The notes: generated by a model not told the origin, from the sequence alone. 32,752 nt of DNA from Candidatus Methanoperedens sp. (GCA_028715885.1 JAQUQX010000018.1:1-32752); one strand, 5' to 3'. Positions 1 to 8,862 are shown, numbered from the stretch's first letter. Made by a program: numbers and translations.

Positions 1-72
1 AAGTTCGGCAACATGTTTCATGCGCTTCCCGTCACCTACTGATGTCCCTCCGAATTTCATCACGAGTCTCAT
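1..72 (-). CDS. lysC: Aspartate kinase, N-terminal fragment cut by the window edge
   Basis: Reading the minus strand from an ATG at 72 gives 24 codons that run off the left edge. The peptide starts MRLVMKFGGTSVGDG, which is the nucleotide-binding N-terminus (K-F-G-G-T-S) shared by aspartate kinases. The enzyme phosphorylates aspartate, the first step towards lysine, threonine and methionine. A second Met at codon 5 could also be the start. It is divergent from thpR. A weak TATA-like element at about 99-107 lies roughly 30 nt before the start and there is no obvious ribosome binding site, so leaderless transcription is possible. Only the N-terminus is visible, so the regulatory domains cannot be judged. 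Confidence 0.8.
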   Translation of the reverse strand, partial: MRLVMKFGGTSVGDGKRMKHVAEL

Positions 73-219
73 ATTGGGCTTTCAATCGCTGGCAGTGCTA
101 TTAAAGTTTATGCAAATGAATTTATCACGAAGAGGCGAAACTAATAGAATTCAATAAAAAACAGTTCCTCGCCCGCAATGAATGTTTTGAAAGTAGAGTA
201 ATACTATTCTTTTTTAAGG

Positions 220-226
220 TTATAAT
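220..226 (+). promoter_or_regulatory. Probable TATA box of thpR-cca
   Basis: The sequence TTATAAT is centred about 25 nt before the thpR ATG at 248, the usual archaeal TATA-to-transcription-start distance. No Shine-Dalgarno precedes the ATG, so the transcript may be leaderless. A second AT-rich candidate (TTATAAC at 231-237) is too close to the start to fit. Confidence 0.4.
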
Positions 227-247
227 GAGTTTATAACATGATATATT

Positions 248-784
248 ATGATACGCACATTCATAGCCGTGGAATTGCCTGGGAAATTCTTGCCGGAGAT
301 AGAAAGAATTGAAGCTTCTCTTGACATTCCCGGCATCAAACTCGTGGAGCCAAAACAGGTGCATATAACCCTGAAATTCCTCGGTGATATCCATGAAGAT
401 AAAGTCGAGCCTGTTGCTTCCGCCCTGTCGCAGGTTGATTGCAAGCCGTTTGAGGCGAGGATTAAAGGCGTGGGCGTATTCCCGAAACTTGCCTACATCA
501 AAGTTATCTGGCTTGGCGCCGAGGGTAATTTTGATGCGTTGCACAGTGATGTCGAGCGCGTACTTGCGCCTTTCAAGTTTGAAAAAGACCACCTGTTTTC
601 CCCTCATGCCACGCTGGCGCGTGTAAAGATGCTGAAGGACAAAGGGGCGCTTCTTGAAAAAATACAGAAACTTGAGAATATTGATATTGGCGCTATGAAT
701 GTGGCGTCCATAAGCCTCAAGAAAAGTACGCTGACGCCGAAGGGACCGATTTACGAGACGCTGAGGGAAATAAAACTACAATGA
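248..784 (+). CDS. thpR: RNA 2',3'-cyclic phosphodiesterase (2'-5' RNA ligase family)
   Basis: A 178-aa protein, normal for the ThpR/LigT family of the 2H phosphoesterase superfamily. Both catalytic HxTx motifs are visible: HITL at residues 39-42 and HATL at residues 120-123. The N-terminus MIRTFIAVELP is typical. Family members hydrolyse 2',3'-cyclic phosphates at RNA ends and can ligate tRNA halves in vitro; they are cytosolic. The stop codon overlaps the ATG of the CCA-adding enzyme by 4 nt (ATGA at 781-784), so the two are probably co-transcribed and translationally coupled. That fits a tRNA-end processing unit. The substrate in the cell is not shown by the sequence. Confidence 0.93.
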   Translation: MIRTFIAVELPGKFLPEIERIEASLDIPGIKLVEPKQVHITLKFLGDIHEDKVEPVASALSQVDCKPFEARIKGVGVFPKLAYIKVIWLGAEGNFDALHSDVERVLAPFKFEKDHLFSPHATLARVKMLKDKGALLEKIQKLENIDIGAMNVASISLKKSTLTPKGPIYETLREIKLQ

Positions 785-2133
785 CTGACATCAACCAAAT
801 CCGCGCCTCACTCCTCTCCCGCATCAAGCCCAGCGAAGCAGAAAAAACCAGACTCGCAACTCTTGCAGAAAGCATCATCGAACGGATAAACGCCATCGCA
901 GAAAAGGAAGGCATTAGTGCCAGCGCTCAGCTTGTAGGCTCTTCGGCGCGCGGGACATGGATATCGGGAGAGCACGACCTTGACATTTTCATCATGTTCC
1001 CGCCCGAAGCGGAACGCAGGGAGCTTGAAGAAAAAGGGCTCTACATCGCACGAAAACTGGCGGAAGAATCGCAAAGTTCCGAGGAGCGCTACGCTGAGCA
1101 TCCTTACATCCATGCAATATTTGACGGTTTTGAAGTTGACCTTGTTCCCGCCTTCAATGTGGAAAGCGCGGCAGACATAAAATCCGCTGTGGACAGGACG
1201 CCGTTCCATAATATCTACGTTGCCTCCATGATAAAAGGACTTGAGGACGAGGTACTGGTGCTGAAGCAGTTCATGAAGGGCATTGGGGTTTACGGCTCTG
1301 AACTGAAGACACATGGTTTCTCGGGTTATCTCGTGGAACTTCTGGTAATCAATTACGGCTCGTTCGTAAAGGTTCTTGAGGCTGCATGCGACTGGAAAAG
1401 CGGCATAACGATTGATATCGAAAAACACGGATGCATGGCTCATAGCGACCCCATGGTCGTGGTTGACCCCACAGACCCGGCTCGCAATGTCGCAGCGGCG
1501 CTCTCGCTTGATAACCTGTGCGTCTTTATCGATAAAGCCTGCGAATTCCTGGAAAAACCGGATGAAGCATATTTCAGAGCAGAGGTTCCAGAACCCGTCG
1601 ATGATAACGAATTTAAAAATATCCTCGCAGCCAGAGGCACTTCACTGCTTGCCATTGAATTTACCGCTCCCGACGTTGTAGAGGACGTATTATTCCCTCA
1701 GCTTCATAAACTCGAAGAATCGGTACGGGAAATGTTTGAAAGATACGATTTTTGCGTGTATAACAGCAGCGTGTGGGCTGATAAGAAGGCGATTGTGCTG
1801 TTTGAGCTTGAATCCGCACAACTGCCGAAGGTTAGAAAACATGCAGGTCCTTTTGTGTGGTCAAAAGAACATGCGCCTGCATTCAAATCCAAATATAAGG
1901 GTTCAAACACTTTTTCCAATGTATTTATCGAGAACGGGAAATATATGGTCGAAATTCCAAGGAAATACACGCATGCAAAGAAACTTGTTGAATCGAGGAT
2001 ACTGAATTGCGCCCTTGGAAAGCACCTTGCTTTAAGTATTAAAAAAGAGTTTCATGTCCTTGAAGATGTGGAGATACTGGATATCAGGGATGATGATTTC
2101 CGCAGGTTCCTTCGGAGATTTTTCGAAAAATAA
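781..2133 (+). CDS. cca: Archaeal CCA-adding tRNA nucleotidyltransferase (class I)
   Basis: A 450-aa protein of usual length for archaeal class I CCA-adding enzymes. The nucleotidyltransferase signature is at residues 53-68 (G53-S54 and D66/D68 in HDLDIF), with a third carboxylate at D120 in FEVDLVPAF. The central and tail domains follow, ending in an Arg/Phe-rich tail. The enzyme adds or repairs the 3'-terminal CCA of tRNA using CTP and ATP without a template. The ATG overlaps the thpR stop by 4 nt. Gene and protein look intact, and the function is secure from the motif arrangement and archaeal-type length. Confidence 0.95.
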   Translation: MTDINQIRASLLSRIKPSEAEKTRLATLAESIIERINAIAEKEGISASAQLVGSSARGTWISGEHDLDIFIMFPPEAERRELEEKGLYIARKLAEESQSSEERYAEHPYIHAIFDGFEVDLVPAFNVESAADIKSAVDRTPFHNIYVASMIKGLEDEVLVLKQFMKGIGVYGSELKTHGFSGYLVELLVINYGSFVKVLEAACDWKSGITIDIEKHGCMAHSDPMVVVDPTDPARNVAAALSLDNLCVFIDKACEFLEKPDEAYFRAEVPEPVDDNEFKNILAARGTSLLAIEFTAPDVVEDVLFPQLHKLEESVREMFERYDFCVYNSSVWADKKAIVLFELESAQLPKVRKHAGPFVWSKEHAPAFKSKYKGSNTFSNVFIENGKYMVEIPRKYTHAKKLVESRILNCALGKHLALSIKKEFHVLEDVEILDIRDDDFRRFLRRFFEK

Positions 2134-2157
2134 AAAAGAGGGACGATAGAACCAATC

Positions 2158-3846
2158 ATGAAATTTATACCAATATTCCTTGTTTTATTGTTCTTTACAG
2201 TTACCGGGTGTCTTGAAACCTCTCCTTATAAAGATGTCTCACCTTCACAATTATTATCAAACCCGGCTGTTTTTGAAGGAAAAACAATCTGTATAAATGG
2301 GGTTGTGGAGAATAACAGTATTTCCGGAATCCCTATTCGAAAAACCCTGAATTTTACCGGGGATTATCAAGAGTGGACGCTTTCAAACGTGTGCGGCGTT
2401 TATAAAAATATCACACTGGAAGCCGATTCTGCACAATCAATCCTGTCGATATCCACAGGGCAGGATATTTACCATTCAAATGAGACGCTGAAAGTACATT
2501 TAGAGTTAAATTCCACTTATGCCGGCAGGGGGCAGGTTGCGGTATCTGGAATAAAAAATGATTTTGGCAGGGCAATGATAAGCGAAACGCGAGACGTTGC
2601 CATTAATAAGGGCATCAACGGATTTGATTTTGTGTTCACGACGCCGTCGTGTGAGGAATGTTCGGCATTGTCGCCCGGCGTGTACATGGTCAATGCTACG
2701 GTAAATATCGGCGGAAATACCTATGATACTTACAAGAAAATAACACTCGAAAGAGAGAAATCGAATGTTTCGCAGGTGCAGGCTGGCAATTCAAAGATTA
2801 ATACTACACCTGTCGATAATCTGCGCACATTCAATAACACAAATACAAATTTAGTAACGGTTGAGTACTTCTATATTCCCGGCTGCTCAAAATGTGAAAA
2901 AGCCACGCCTGTGATTGAGAATGTTATACAATCCTATGGCGGCAGGGTAAACTTTTTAAAATACAACGCCAACGAAGAAGGGCGCGAGCTTGCTATAAAC
3001 TACCGGATTCCTGGGACGCCTTCTATTGTCATCGGCAAAGACAAAGAGAGGCTGATTTCGTATGAAAATTATAACGGGGACACGGTAAAACTTGAGACGC
3101 TTTTAATTGAAGCGATTGAAAAAGCCCCGGTCTTGCCTGCTGCAACCGCAGTAACGGCTGAAAAAGCAATTACCCTTACGGTGCCATCTGTCCTTGTGGT
3201 GGGCTTCCTTGCAGGTTTTAACCCCTGTCTTCTCGCAATACTTGCTTTTATTGCATCCGTAACCCTTGCAACCACGGGCAAAAGGCGCAATGTCCTTCTT
3301 ATTGTCATAATGTTCAGCCTGGGTATTTTTGTGACATACCTGATAGTTGGGATAGGAATTTTAAAGATATTCCAGCAATCACCGCAATTGCAGGCTAGCA
3401 TAAAGAATTTCCTTGTAGTCTTAATCGGCATTCTCGGAGTCTGGCATGTGTACGACGCCTACCATCTTCGGAAAAATACGGAGTCCTCTTTCTATACCCC
3501 GAAAGCTTTCATCCGTCTCACCGAAAGCATGACAAAAAGGGTAAGCCTTCCCGCGGCTTTTTTCATGGGCGCCCTGTTTTCCCTCATAAAAGCCCCCTGC
3601 GTGGGCGCAGTTTATTTCGTCATCCTCGACATGGTGAGAAGCGGCGAGGGCGCAGGATTTGTGTACCTTGCAGCCTATAATCTGGGCGTGGTGCTGCCTG
3701 TGCTGGTGCTTGGCGCCGCTATCGCATTCGGATTGAACCCTGAAAAAGTGGAGAAGTTCAGGAAAGAAAAGAGGGCTGCGATGCGGCTGGTTACAGGGGT
3801 GACGCTGCTCGTTATTGCGGTTTTGATGCACGCCGGAATAATTTAG
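2158..3846 (+). CDS. Lipoprotein with thioredoxin and DsbD/CcdA-like membrane domains
   Basis: A 562-aa fusion. Residues 1-18 form a lipoprotein-type signal ending in the lipobox TVTGC (C18). A soluble, probably extracytoplasmic region follows, with an extra CEEC at 165-168. Residues about 232-320 are thioredoxin-like, with CSKC at 243-246 and a cis-proline in GTPS (P288). The C-terminal ~220 residues form about six membrane helices of the DsbD/CcdA type: the NPC of the first helix holds C357, and KAPC of the fourth holds C481, the expected transmembrane redox pair. The likely role is passing electrons from cytoplasmic thioredoxin across the membrane to extracytoplasmic disulfides, possibly for cytochrome c maturation. 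It converges with the DsbA-like gene and overlaps it tail to tail by 4 nt. Confidence 0.82.
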   Translation: MKFIPIFLVLLFFTVTGCLETSPYKDVSPSQLLSNPAVFEGKTICINGVVENNSISGIPIRKTLNFTGDYQEWTLSNVCGVYKNITLEADSAQSILSISTGQDIYHSNETLKVHLELNSTYAGRGQVAVSGIKNDFGRAMISETRDVAINKGINGFDFVFTTPSCEECSALSPGVYMVNATVNIGGNTYDTYKKITLEREKSNVSQVQAGNSKINTTPVDNLRTFNNTNTNLVTVEYFYIPGCSKCEKATPVIENVIQSYGGRVNFLKYNANEEGRELAINYRIPGTPSIVIGKDKERLISYENYNGDTVKLETLLIEAIEKAPVLPAATAVTAEKAITLTVPSVLVVGFLAGFNPCLLAILAFIASVTLATTGKRRNVLLIVIMFSLGIFVTYLIVGIGILKIFQQSPQLQASIKNFLVVLIGILGVWHVYDAYHLRKNTESSFYTPKAFIRLTESMTKRVSLPAAFFMGALFSLIKAPCVGAVYFVILDMVRSGEGAGFVYLAAYNLGVVLPVLVLGAAIAFGLNPEKVEKFRKEKRAAMRLVTGVTLLVIAVLMHAGII

Positions 3847-4502
3847 CTAAGAAGCGAACCGATAACCGTATCCAGGTTTGCTATGGCGGGGTTAACATCG
3901 AGATTCCCGTTAATCACAACCGTAGGAGTCCCCTGCACGCCGTATTTATTCATAAGAGCAAGATTTGCCTGTGCTGCTTTTTTCCCATCACCGCCCTCAA
4001 GTTGTGCATTGAAATCCGCCTCAAGCCCGATGCTTGCCGCGACATCTTCCAGAGCAAGCGTGCTTTCCATTATATCCATTCCTTTTTCGAACTTCGCCCG
4101 GAACAGAGCCACACGCATCTCCTTTCCTTTCCCCATCCGCTCGGCGATGATATACGCTTCGATGCTTTTGGTAGATTGCTTTGGCCAAACAATCGGGACA
4201 TAGGTAACCTTTACTTTATCGCCGTATTTTTGCAGTAGCTGCGGCATATTTTTATCAAGTTCGTAACAATGAGGACAGTCGAATTTCATGAACACCATGA
4301 TTTTAACAATGCCCGGCTCATAGTTGCTCTGTTGGCTGAGTTTCAGATACTCTCCGGCGGTGGGAAGTTTTCCTGTCTTTTCAGGAGGTGTGCCCGAAGT
4401 GAAAAATATAACCAGCGCTGCAATAACAAGCGCCGCCAGTCCGGCATATACAAGAGCCGGATTTGATTTTTTCGGGGGAGGTATGTGTTTCTTTTTTGCC
4501 AT
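3843..4502 (-). CDS. Membrane-anchored DsbA-like thioredoxin-fold protein
   Basis: A 219-aa protein with a Lys-rich N-terminus, one membrane anchor at about residues 16-35, and an extracytoplasmic thioredoxin-fold domain. The active site CPHC is at 76-79, in the DsbA-type context FMKFDCPHCYEL, and the cis-proline lies in QGTPTVVING (P193). A helical insertion separates the two, as in DsbA/DsbG proteins. It probably oxidises or isomerises disulfides in exported proteins. The stop overlaps the stop of the DsbD-like gene on the other strand (3843-3846), so the two redox genes are convergent neighbours rather than an operon. Whether it is an oxidase or an isomerase cannot be decided from sequence alone. 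Confidence 0.85.
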   Translation of the reverse strand: MAKKKHIPPPKKSNPALVYAGLAALVIAALVIFFTSGTPPEKTGKLPTAGEYLKLSQQSNYEPGIVKIMVFMKFDCPHCYELDKNMPQLLQKYGDKVKVTYVPIVWPKQSTKSIEAYIIAERMGKGKEMRVALFRAKFEKGMDIMESTLALEDVAASIGLEADFNAQLEGGDGKKAAQANLALMNKYGVQGTPTVVINGNLDVNPAIANLDTVIGSLLS

Positions 4503-4637
4503 TCGTCTGGTTTATTGGGCTTGCCTGTAATAACTATTGCGGTTTTTATACCGAATCATTTTTAATTGAATACTTGTTAATCGAAGAACTTATTAAATAC
4601 AAAGAAAAAGTATTATTGTCATTCATGGTGAATTCTT

Positions 4638-5264
4638 ATGAAAACAATCGATGAACTAACCCGAAAAGCCATTGAACTGCAGGCTGCAGGACTTTTAACT
4701 GGTCAGATTGCAGATGAACTCAACATTTCCCGTGAGACTGCCACATGGCTTCTGACCCATGTAAAAAAAGGAGATGTCGCACCGGCGCCCAAGGATATTT
4801 ACGTCGACTGGAGCAACATCGGAAGAAGTTCTACCAGACAGAGGTTGATAGCAGGGGCATTGACTGATATGATTATTGATTGCCTTGATAAGACAGAAGA
4901 ACAGGCGGATGTGGTTGTTGGCGTTGCTCTTTCAGGAATACCGCTTGCCAACCTTGTCGCCGATGAGCTGGGATGCGAATTTACCACTTACCATCCGAAT
5001 AAACAGAAATGGGAGGCGGGGACAAAAGAGATAAAAGGCACCATCAGCCAGAATTTCGCGCGTGTAGGGGGAAAGAATTGCGTCCTTATAGACGATGTGG
5101 TTACATCCGGCACAACACTTTCCGAAGCCATAGCCGTGCTTTCAGGGCTGGAAGCAAAACCCGTGGCAATTGCTGTATTGGTAGATAAGAAAGGCATTGA
5201 TGAGATATCCGGCGTGCCTCTGAATGCCTTATTGCGCGTGACAAGAGTGGATAAGATAGAATAA
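4638..5264 (+). CDS. gfcR: PRTase-type transcriptional regulator, GfcR family
   Basis: A 208-aa protein made of an N-terminal helix-turn-helix (residues about 1-45, core LTGQIADELNISRETATWLL) and a phosphoribosyltransferase domain with the PRPP-binding loop VLIDDVVTSGTT at 149-160. This layout matches the archaeal GfcR/PyrE-like family, known in haloarchaea as a sugar-responsive activator and often annotated as orotate phosphoribosyltransferase-like. GGTGA at 4627-4631 serves as ribosome binding site. It heads a run of closely spaced genes (a 1-nt gap to the next). The proximity of R15P isomerase makes PRPP or ribose-phosphate sensing an attractive idea, but that is inference. Confidence 0.85.
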   Translation: MKTIDELTRKAIELQAAGLLTGQIADELNISRETATWLLTHVKKGDVAPAPKDIYVDWSNIGRSSTRQRLIAGALTDMIIDCLDKTEEQADVVVGVALSGIPLANLVADELGCEFTTYHPNKQKWEAGTKEIKGTISQNFARVGGKNCVLIDDVVTSGTTLSEAIAVLSGLEAKPVAIAVLVDKKGIDEISGVPLNALLRVTRVDKIE

Positions 5265-5265
5265 C

Positions 5266-5772
5266 ATGCCTGACTGGCCGATACACTTAATAGTCCCCCT
5301 GCTTGCCCTGTTGATTGTCAGCAAGAAAGAGAATCAAAAATATATCCTTCTACTATTACCACTTGCTGTCATATCTGATTTTGACACTTTTGTGACCCAG
5401 CACAGGGCGCTACTGCACAATATCTTTATTCCGCTTCTCCTGTTACTGTCAGGTCTGCTAATTAAAAAAGAGAGACCGCTGTTCATTATTGCCTCGGTCT
5501 ATATAGCCTCCCATGTCCTGCTGGATATGTTCGGCGGGGGTGTGGTGCTTTTATATCCCCTGTATAATGGGATGGCATTTATTGACGCAAGCCTTGCTAT
5601 GAGCCAAAAAAACGATTTATTATGGACATTCGATTATGGCTTCAGGCACTATGATAAAGGATGGGAAACTGCATACGGCTACATCTCAGATAGTACGGGC
5701 ACCGGAGCAATGGTATTTGTATTTCTGGCAGGTGTATGCGCTGCATACAGGAACAGGCTGAGGGCTATATGA
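5266..5772 (+). CDS. YdjM-like membrane-bound metal-dependent hydrolase family protein
   Basis: A 168-aa integral membrane protein with about four to five hydrophobic segments. It carries the His/Asp pattern of the YdjM (PF04307-like) family: H7 near the N-terminus, D38/D40 in SDFDTF followed by HRALLHN (H46 and H51), and HVLLDMFGGG around residue 84. Bacterial YdjM is an inner-membrane protein of poorly defined role. It sits 1 nt after gfcR, and its TGA overlaps the cobQ ATG (ATGA at 5769-5772), so it belongs to the gfcR-cobQ transcript. The family call is good; the biochemical function is unknown. Confidence 0.7.
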   Translation: MPDWPIHLIVPLLALLIVSKKENQKYILLLLPLAVISDFDTFVTQHRALLHNIFIPLLLLLSGLLIKKERPLFIIASVYIASHVLLDMFGGGVVLLYPLYNGMAFIDASLAMSQKNDLLWTFDYGFRHYDKGWETAYGYISDSTGTGAMVFVFLAGVCAAYRNRLRAI

Positions 5773-7217
5773 CAAAGAACCTCATGGTCTTCGGAACAGC
5801 TTCCCACGTGGGAAAAAGCATACTGGTGACTGCGCTTTGCAGGATTCTGTCAAAACGGTATGATGTGGCTCCTTTTAAGGCGCAGAATATGAGCCTGAAC
5901 TCATGGGTAACCCGTGACGGCAAAGAAATTGGAATCGCGCAGGCAATCCAGGCAAAAGCCGCAGGGCATGAACCTTCTGCGGATATGAATCCTGTCCTGT
6001 TAAAACCCAAAGGCGCCCATACATCGCAGGTGATTATCCTCGGGAAACCTTATGCTGATAAGGAAGCGGGCGAATATTATGATTCAATCGGCGGCATAAC
6101 GTCAATCGTAAAAGGCGCATACGACCGCCTCTCCTCTGCGCACGAAGTGATAGTAATTGAAGGCGCAGGCGGTGCAGCCGAGATAAACCTGTATCATCGC
6201 GATATAGTGAACATCGGGATGGCGCGGCTGGTTAAGCCGCCGATAATACTGGTCGGGGATATCGAGCGGGGCGGGGTGTTTGCAAGCATATACGGGACTC
6301 TGGAACTGCTCCCTCCTGATGTAAGAGCGCTTGTCAGGGGAATAATCATAAACAAATTCCGGGGTGATATGAAACTGCTCGAGCCCGGGATAAAACAGGT
6401 CGAAGAACTCACCGGACTTCCGGTAATCGGGATTATCCCGCATACTGATATGAAAATCCCATCTGAGGATTCCGTTTCAATAAAAGACAAAACCCAAAAC
6501 GGTCAGCCGGTCAGGATTTCAGTGGTAAGGCTTCGCCACATCTCAAACTTCACGGATTTTGAGCCGCTTGAACGCCATGCAGACATCAGGTATGTCGAGC
6601 CGGGCGAAGAGCTGGGTGAACCGGATGCGATTATACTGCCTGGAACAAAAAACACCATTGACGACCTTAAAGAATTGATGTCAAAAGGAATGGGAGAAAA
6701 AATAATAAATGAAGCGCAAAAAGGGATGCCTGTTATCGGGATATGCGGCGGATACCAGATGCTTGGCGGGGAAATTACAGACAGCGGGATAGAAGGAACC
6801 AGCGGCGCATGTTCTATAAAGGGTCTTGGTCTTCTAAATGTTACAACGCGATTCGGAAAATACGAGAAGCACACCAGACAGGTTGAAAAATACGTTACGG
6901 GAAATGGGAAAATTCTTGGTTCGATAAAGGGTGAAAAAGTTACAGGATATGAAATACACATGGGTGAATCTGTAGGTGGGGAACCTGCTTTCGAAGATGA
7001 CGGGAGCGTGAGTGAAAACGGGCTTGTGATCGGGACGTATCTTCACGGGCTCTTTGAAAATGAAAACATACGGAATTCCTTCATGGGCTATTTATATAAA
7101 CGCAAAGGACTTACCTATACTGACGTAAAAATGGACGATTGTCTGGAAGAACTTGCAAAATTCGTGGGAGAGCATGTGGATATGAACCTGGTATACAGGA
7201 TGCTGGAGGAACAATGA
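5769..7217 (+). CDS. cobQ: Cobyric acid synthase
   Basis: A 482-aa protein, normal for CobQ/CbiP. The start was set at the ATG at 5769, which overlaps the upstream stop (ATGA) and follows a TGAGGG ribosome binding site; an ORF 11 codons longer exists but lacks this. The N-terminal dethiobiotin-synthase-like ATPase domain has the P-loop GTASHVGKS at 9-17. The C-terminal glutaminase domain has the nucleophile in GICGGYQM (C326), followed by GYEIHMGES and a final GTYLHGLF. CobQ amidates the b, d, e and g side chains of adenosylcobyrinate in cobamide synthesis, required for corrinoid-dependent methyl transfer. The stop overlaps the next ATG by 4 nt. Confidence 0.95.
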   Translation: MTKNLMVFGTASHVGKSILVTALCRILSKRYDVAPFKAQNMSLNSWVTRDGKEIGIAQAIQAKAAGHEPSADMNPVLLKPKGAHTSQVIILGKPYADKEAGEYYDSIGGITSIVKGAYDRLSSAHEVIVIEGAGGAAEINLYHRDIVNIGMARLVKPPIILVGDIERGGVFASIYGTLELLPPDVRALVRGIIINKFRGDMKLLEPGIKQVEELTGLPVIGIIPHTDMKIPSEDSVSIKDKTQNGQPVRISVVRLRHISNFTDFEPLERHADIRYVEPGEELGEPDAIILPGTKNTIDDLKELMSKGMGEKIINEAQKGMPVIGICGGYQMLGGEITDSGIEGTSGACSIKGLGLLNVTTRFGKYEKHTRQVEKYVTGNGKILGSIKGEKVTGYEIHMGESVGGEPAFEDDGSVSENGLVIGTYLHGLFENENIRNSFMGYLYKRKGLTYTDVKMDDCLEELAKFVGEHVDMNLVYRMLEEQ

Positions 7218-8176
7218 AACAGCTTAAGGAAACTGCGCAAAAAATTAAAAGCATGGAAATACGGGGCGCGGGTAGGATTGCACGGACTGCGGCGGCAGAG
7301 CTTCGCGACTATGCAGGTAGGTTAAAAACTTCCGACCTCGTCGAGTTCAATAAAATGATGGAACATGCCGCCGGGCTTCTTGTCAGCACGCGCCCGACTG
7401 CGGTGTCACTTCCGAATGCTGTCAGGGCTGTGATGCGGTATGAGGGCGGGACTGTGGATGAGGCAAAGGCTGATATTAAAAAACTGGCAGGCGATTTTAT
7501 CGCGAACTCCGAAAACGCTGTGAAGAGGATTGGCGAGATAGGCGCTCGAAGGGTGCGCGAGGGTGATACCATAATGACGCATTGCAATTCATCTGCTGCT
7601 ATTTCCATTATGGCTGCGGCGCATGCGCAGGGAAAAAATATCAATGTCATTGCCACGGAATCGCGACCGAGGATGCAGGGGCACCTGACAATAAAGCAGC
7701 TTGATACACTCGGGATAAAAACCTCGCTCATTGTGGATTCCGCGGTGCGTTATTTCATGAAGGATGTTGACCTTGTGGTTATGGGAGCTGATGCCGTGAC
7801 GGTAAATGGCTCGGTTATCAACAAGATAGGGACATCCCAGGTGGCGCTTGCGGCTCATGAAGCGCGAAAAAACGTGATAATAGCGGCTGAAACCTATAAA
7901 TTCAGCCCACGAACGATATTAGGCGAGCTTGTCGAGATAGAGGAACGGGACAGCTCCGAGGTGCTCGGCGCGGAAAAGCTGCGTGGATTTCCGAATGTGG
8001 ACGTGAAAAACCCGGCGTTTGACGTGACGCCGCGCGAGTATATTGACCTTATATGCACAGAAGTCGGGGCGATACCGCCTGAAATGGCATACGTTATTAT
8101 CAAGGACCACCTTGGGTGGGAGATAAAGGAGATGAATTCGGCGATAGGAAATAGAACTAACCATCAAAAACATTAA
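7214..8176 (+). CDS. Ribose-1,5-bisphosphate isomerase
   Basis: A 320-aa eIF2B-alpha-like protein. The start is the ATG at 7214, overlapping the cobQ stop and preceded by GGAGGA at 7205-7210. Key features of archaeal R15P isomerases are present: GTSQVAL, KFSPRTILGELVEIE, a catalytic Cys in THCNSS (C124) and an Asp in MGADAV (D193). These are offset by the same nine residues from Cys133/Asp202 of the characterised Thermococcus enzyme. It converts ribose-1,5-bisphosphate to RuBP, the RuBisCO substrate, in archaeal AMP salvage. The form III RuBisCO gene is 1.2 kb away on the other strand. The AMP phosphorylase gene is not in the window. Confidence 0.9.
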   Translation: MKQLKETAQKIKSMEIRGAGRIARTAAAELRDYAGRLKTSDLVEFNKMMEHAAGLLVSTRPTAVSLPNAVRAVMRYEGGTVDEAKADIKKLAGDFIANSENAVKRIGEIGARRVREGDTIMTHCNSSAAISIMAAAHAQGKNINVIATESRPRMQGHLTIKQLDTLGIKTSLIVDSAVRYFMKDVDLVVMGADAVTVNGSVINKIGTSQVALAAHEARKNVIIAAETYKFSPRTILGELVEIEERDSSEVLGAEKLRGFPNVDVKNPAFDVTPREYIDLICTEVGAIPPEMAYVIIKDHLGWEIKEMNSAIGNRTNHQKH

Positions 8177-8218
8177 GTATGATACTAATAATATTAAATC
8201 CATCACTGAGGAGCTATT

Positions 8219-8833
8219 ATGACATTGACACTATTTGAAACAATATTATTAATCTTAGACGTTATTTTACTAATAGTTGCGATTTTTTTGTTTATCCGCC
8301 TTAGAAAATCAGGAAAGAAAAGTGAACCTGAAAAAAAACAGGAACTTTCACCGTCACAAACTGATATCCTTCCCCCACAGGATTTAACTCCTTTGGAATT
8401 TAAACCAGAGAGGTTTAATCTAATGCCCGAGGATATTGTGGCGCCTATAAACCCATCTGCGGATGTTAGTATGGAACCTAAACTAGAGTTTCATGAACAG
8501 ACTGGACTCATGCTTGAAGACGAGCCAATAAGAAAAGAGGCTGCTGGAAAAAAGAAGGTTGCTAAAAAAGAGCCGAAAAAATCAATTGTATCGCCTGTAA
8601 AGGTTAAAACTTCACCTGCTGTGAAACCTGTAATTACTGAAGCAAAGGAAGAGAAACCAGCGAAGAAAAAAGCTAAAAAGGAAAAACCTGCTAAAAAAGA
8701 GCCGGAAAAATCAATTGTATCACCTGTAAAGGTTAAAACTTCACCTGCTGTGAAACCGGCAATTACTGAAACAAAGGAAGAGAAACCAGCGAAGAAAGTA
8801 GCTAAAAAGAAGAAAGCCACTAAACAAAAATAA
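8219..8833 (+). CDS. Membrane-anchored Lys-rich protein with internal 43-aa duplication
   Basis: A 204-aa protein, not a recognised family. Residues about 2-28 are a single hydrophobic helix, followed by a polar, Pro- and Glu-rich linker and then a very Lys/Ala/Pro-rich tail from about residue 105. The tail contains two nearly identical 43-residue units (sharing KSIVSPVKVKTSPAVKP) and ends in a KKVAKKKKATKQK basic cluster resembling histone-H1-like or PAKKA-repeat tails. GAGGAG at 8207-8212 is a good ribosome binding site. Orientation is uncertain. A cytoplasmic tail could bind DNA, RNA or acidic lipid, but this is inference from charge alone. Confidence 0.65.
   Translation: MTLTLFETILLILDVILLIVAIFLFIRLRKSGKKSEPEKKQELSPSQTDILPPQDLTPLEFKPERFNLMPEDIVAPINPSADVSMEPKLEFHEQTGLMLEDEPIRKEAAGKKKVAKKEPKKSIVSPVKVKTSPAVKPVITEAKEEKPAKKKAKKEKPAKKEPEKSIVSPVKVKTSPAVKPAITETKEEKPAKKVAKKKKATKQK
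8561..8818 (+). repeat. Two-copy 129-bp in-frame tandem repeat
   Basis: Two adjacent copies, 8561-8689 and 8690-8818, both starting GCTAAAAAAGAGCCG. They differ at roughly a dozen positions, mostly in the last third. The period of 129 bp is 43 codons, so copy number changes would keep the reading frame of the Lys-rich protein. Confidence 0.85.
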
Positions 8834-8862
8834 AGCAATATAATATTTATTCTTTTAACATA

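Noticed and set aside
8491-8838. Minus-strand 115-aa frame with Phe/Ala-rich repeats
   Set aside because: It is the antisense shadow of the Lys-rich tail; its repeats simply mirror the 129-bp duplication.
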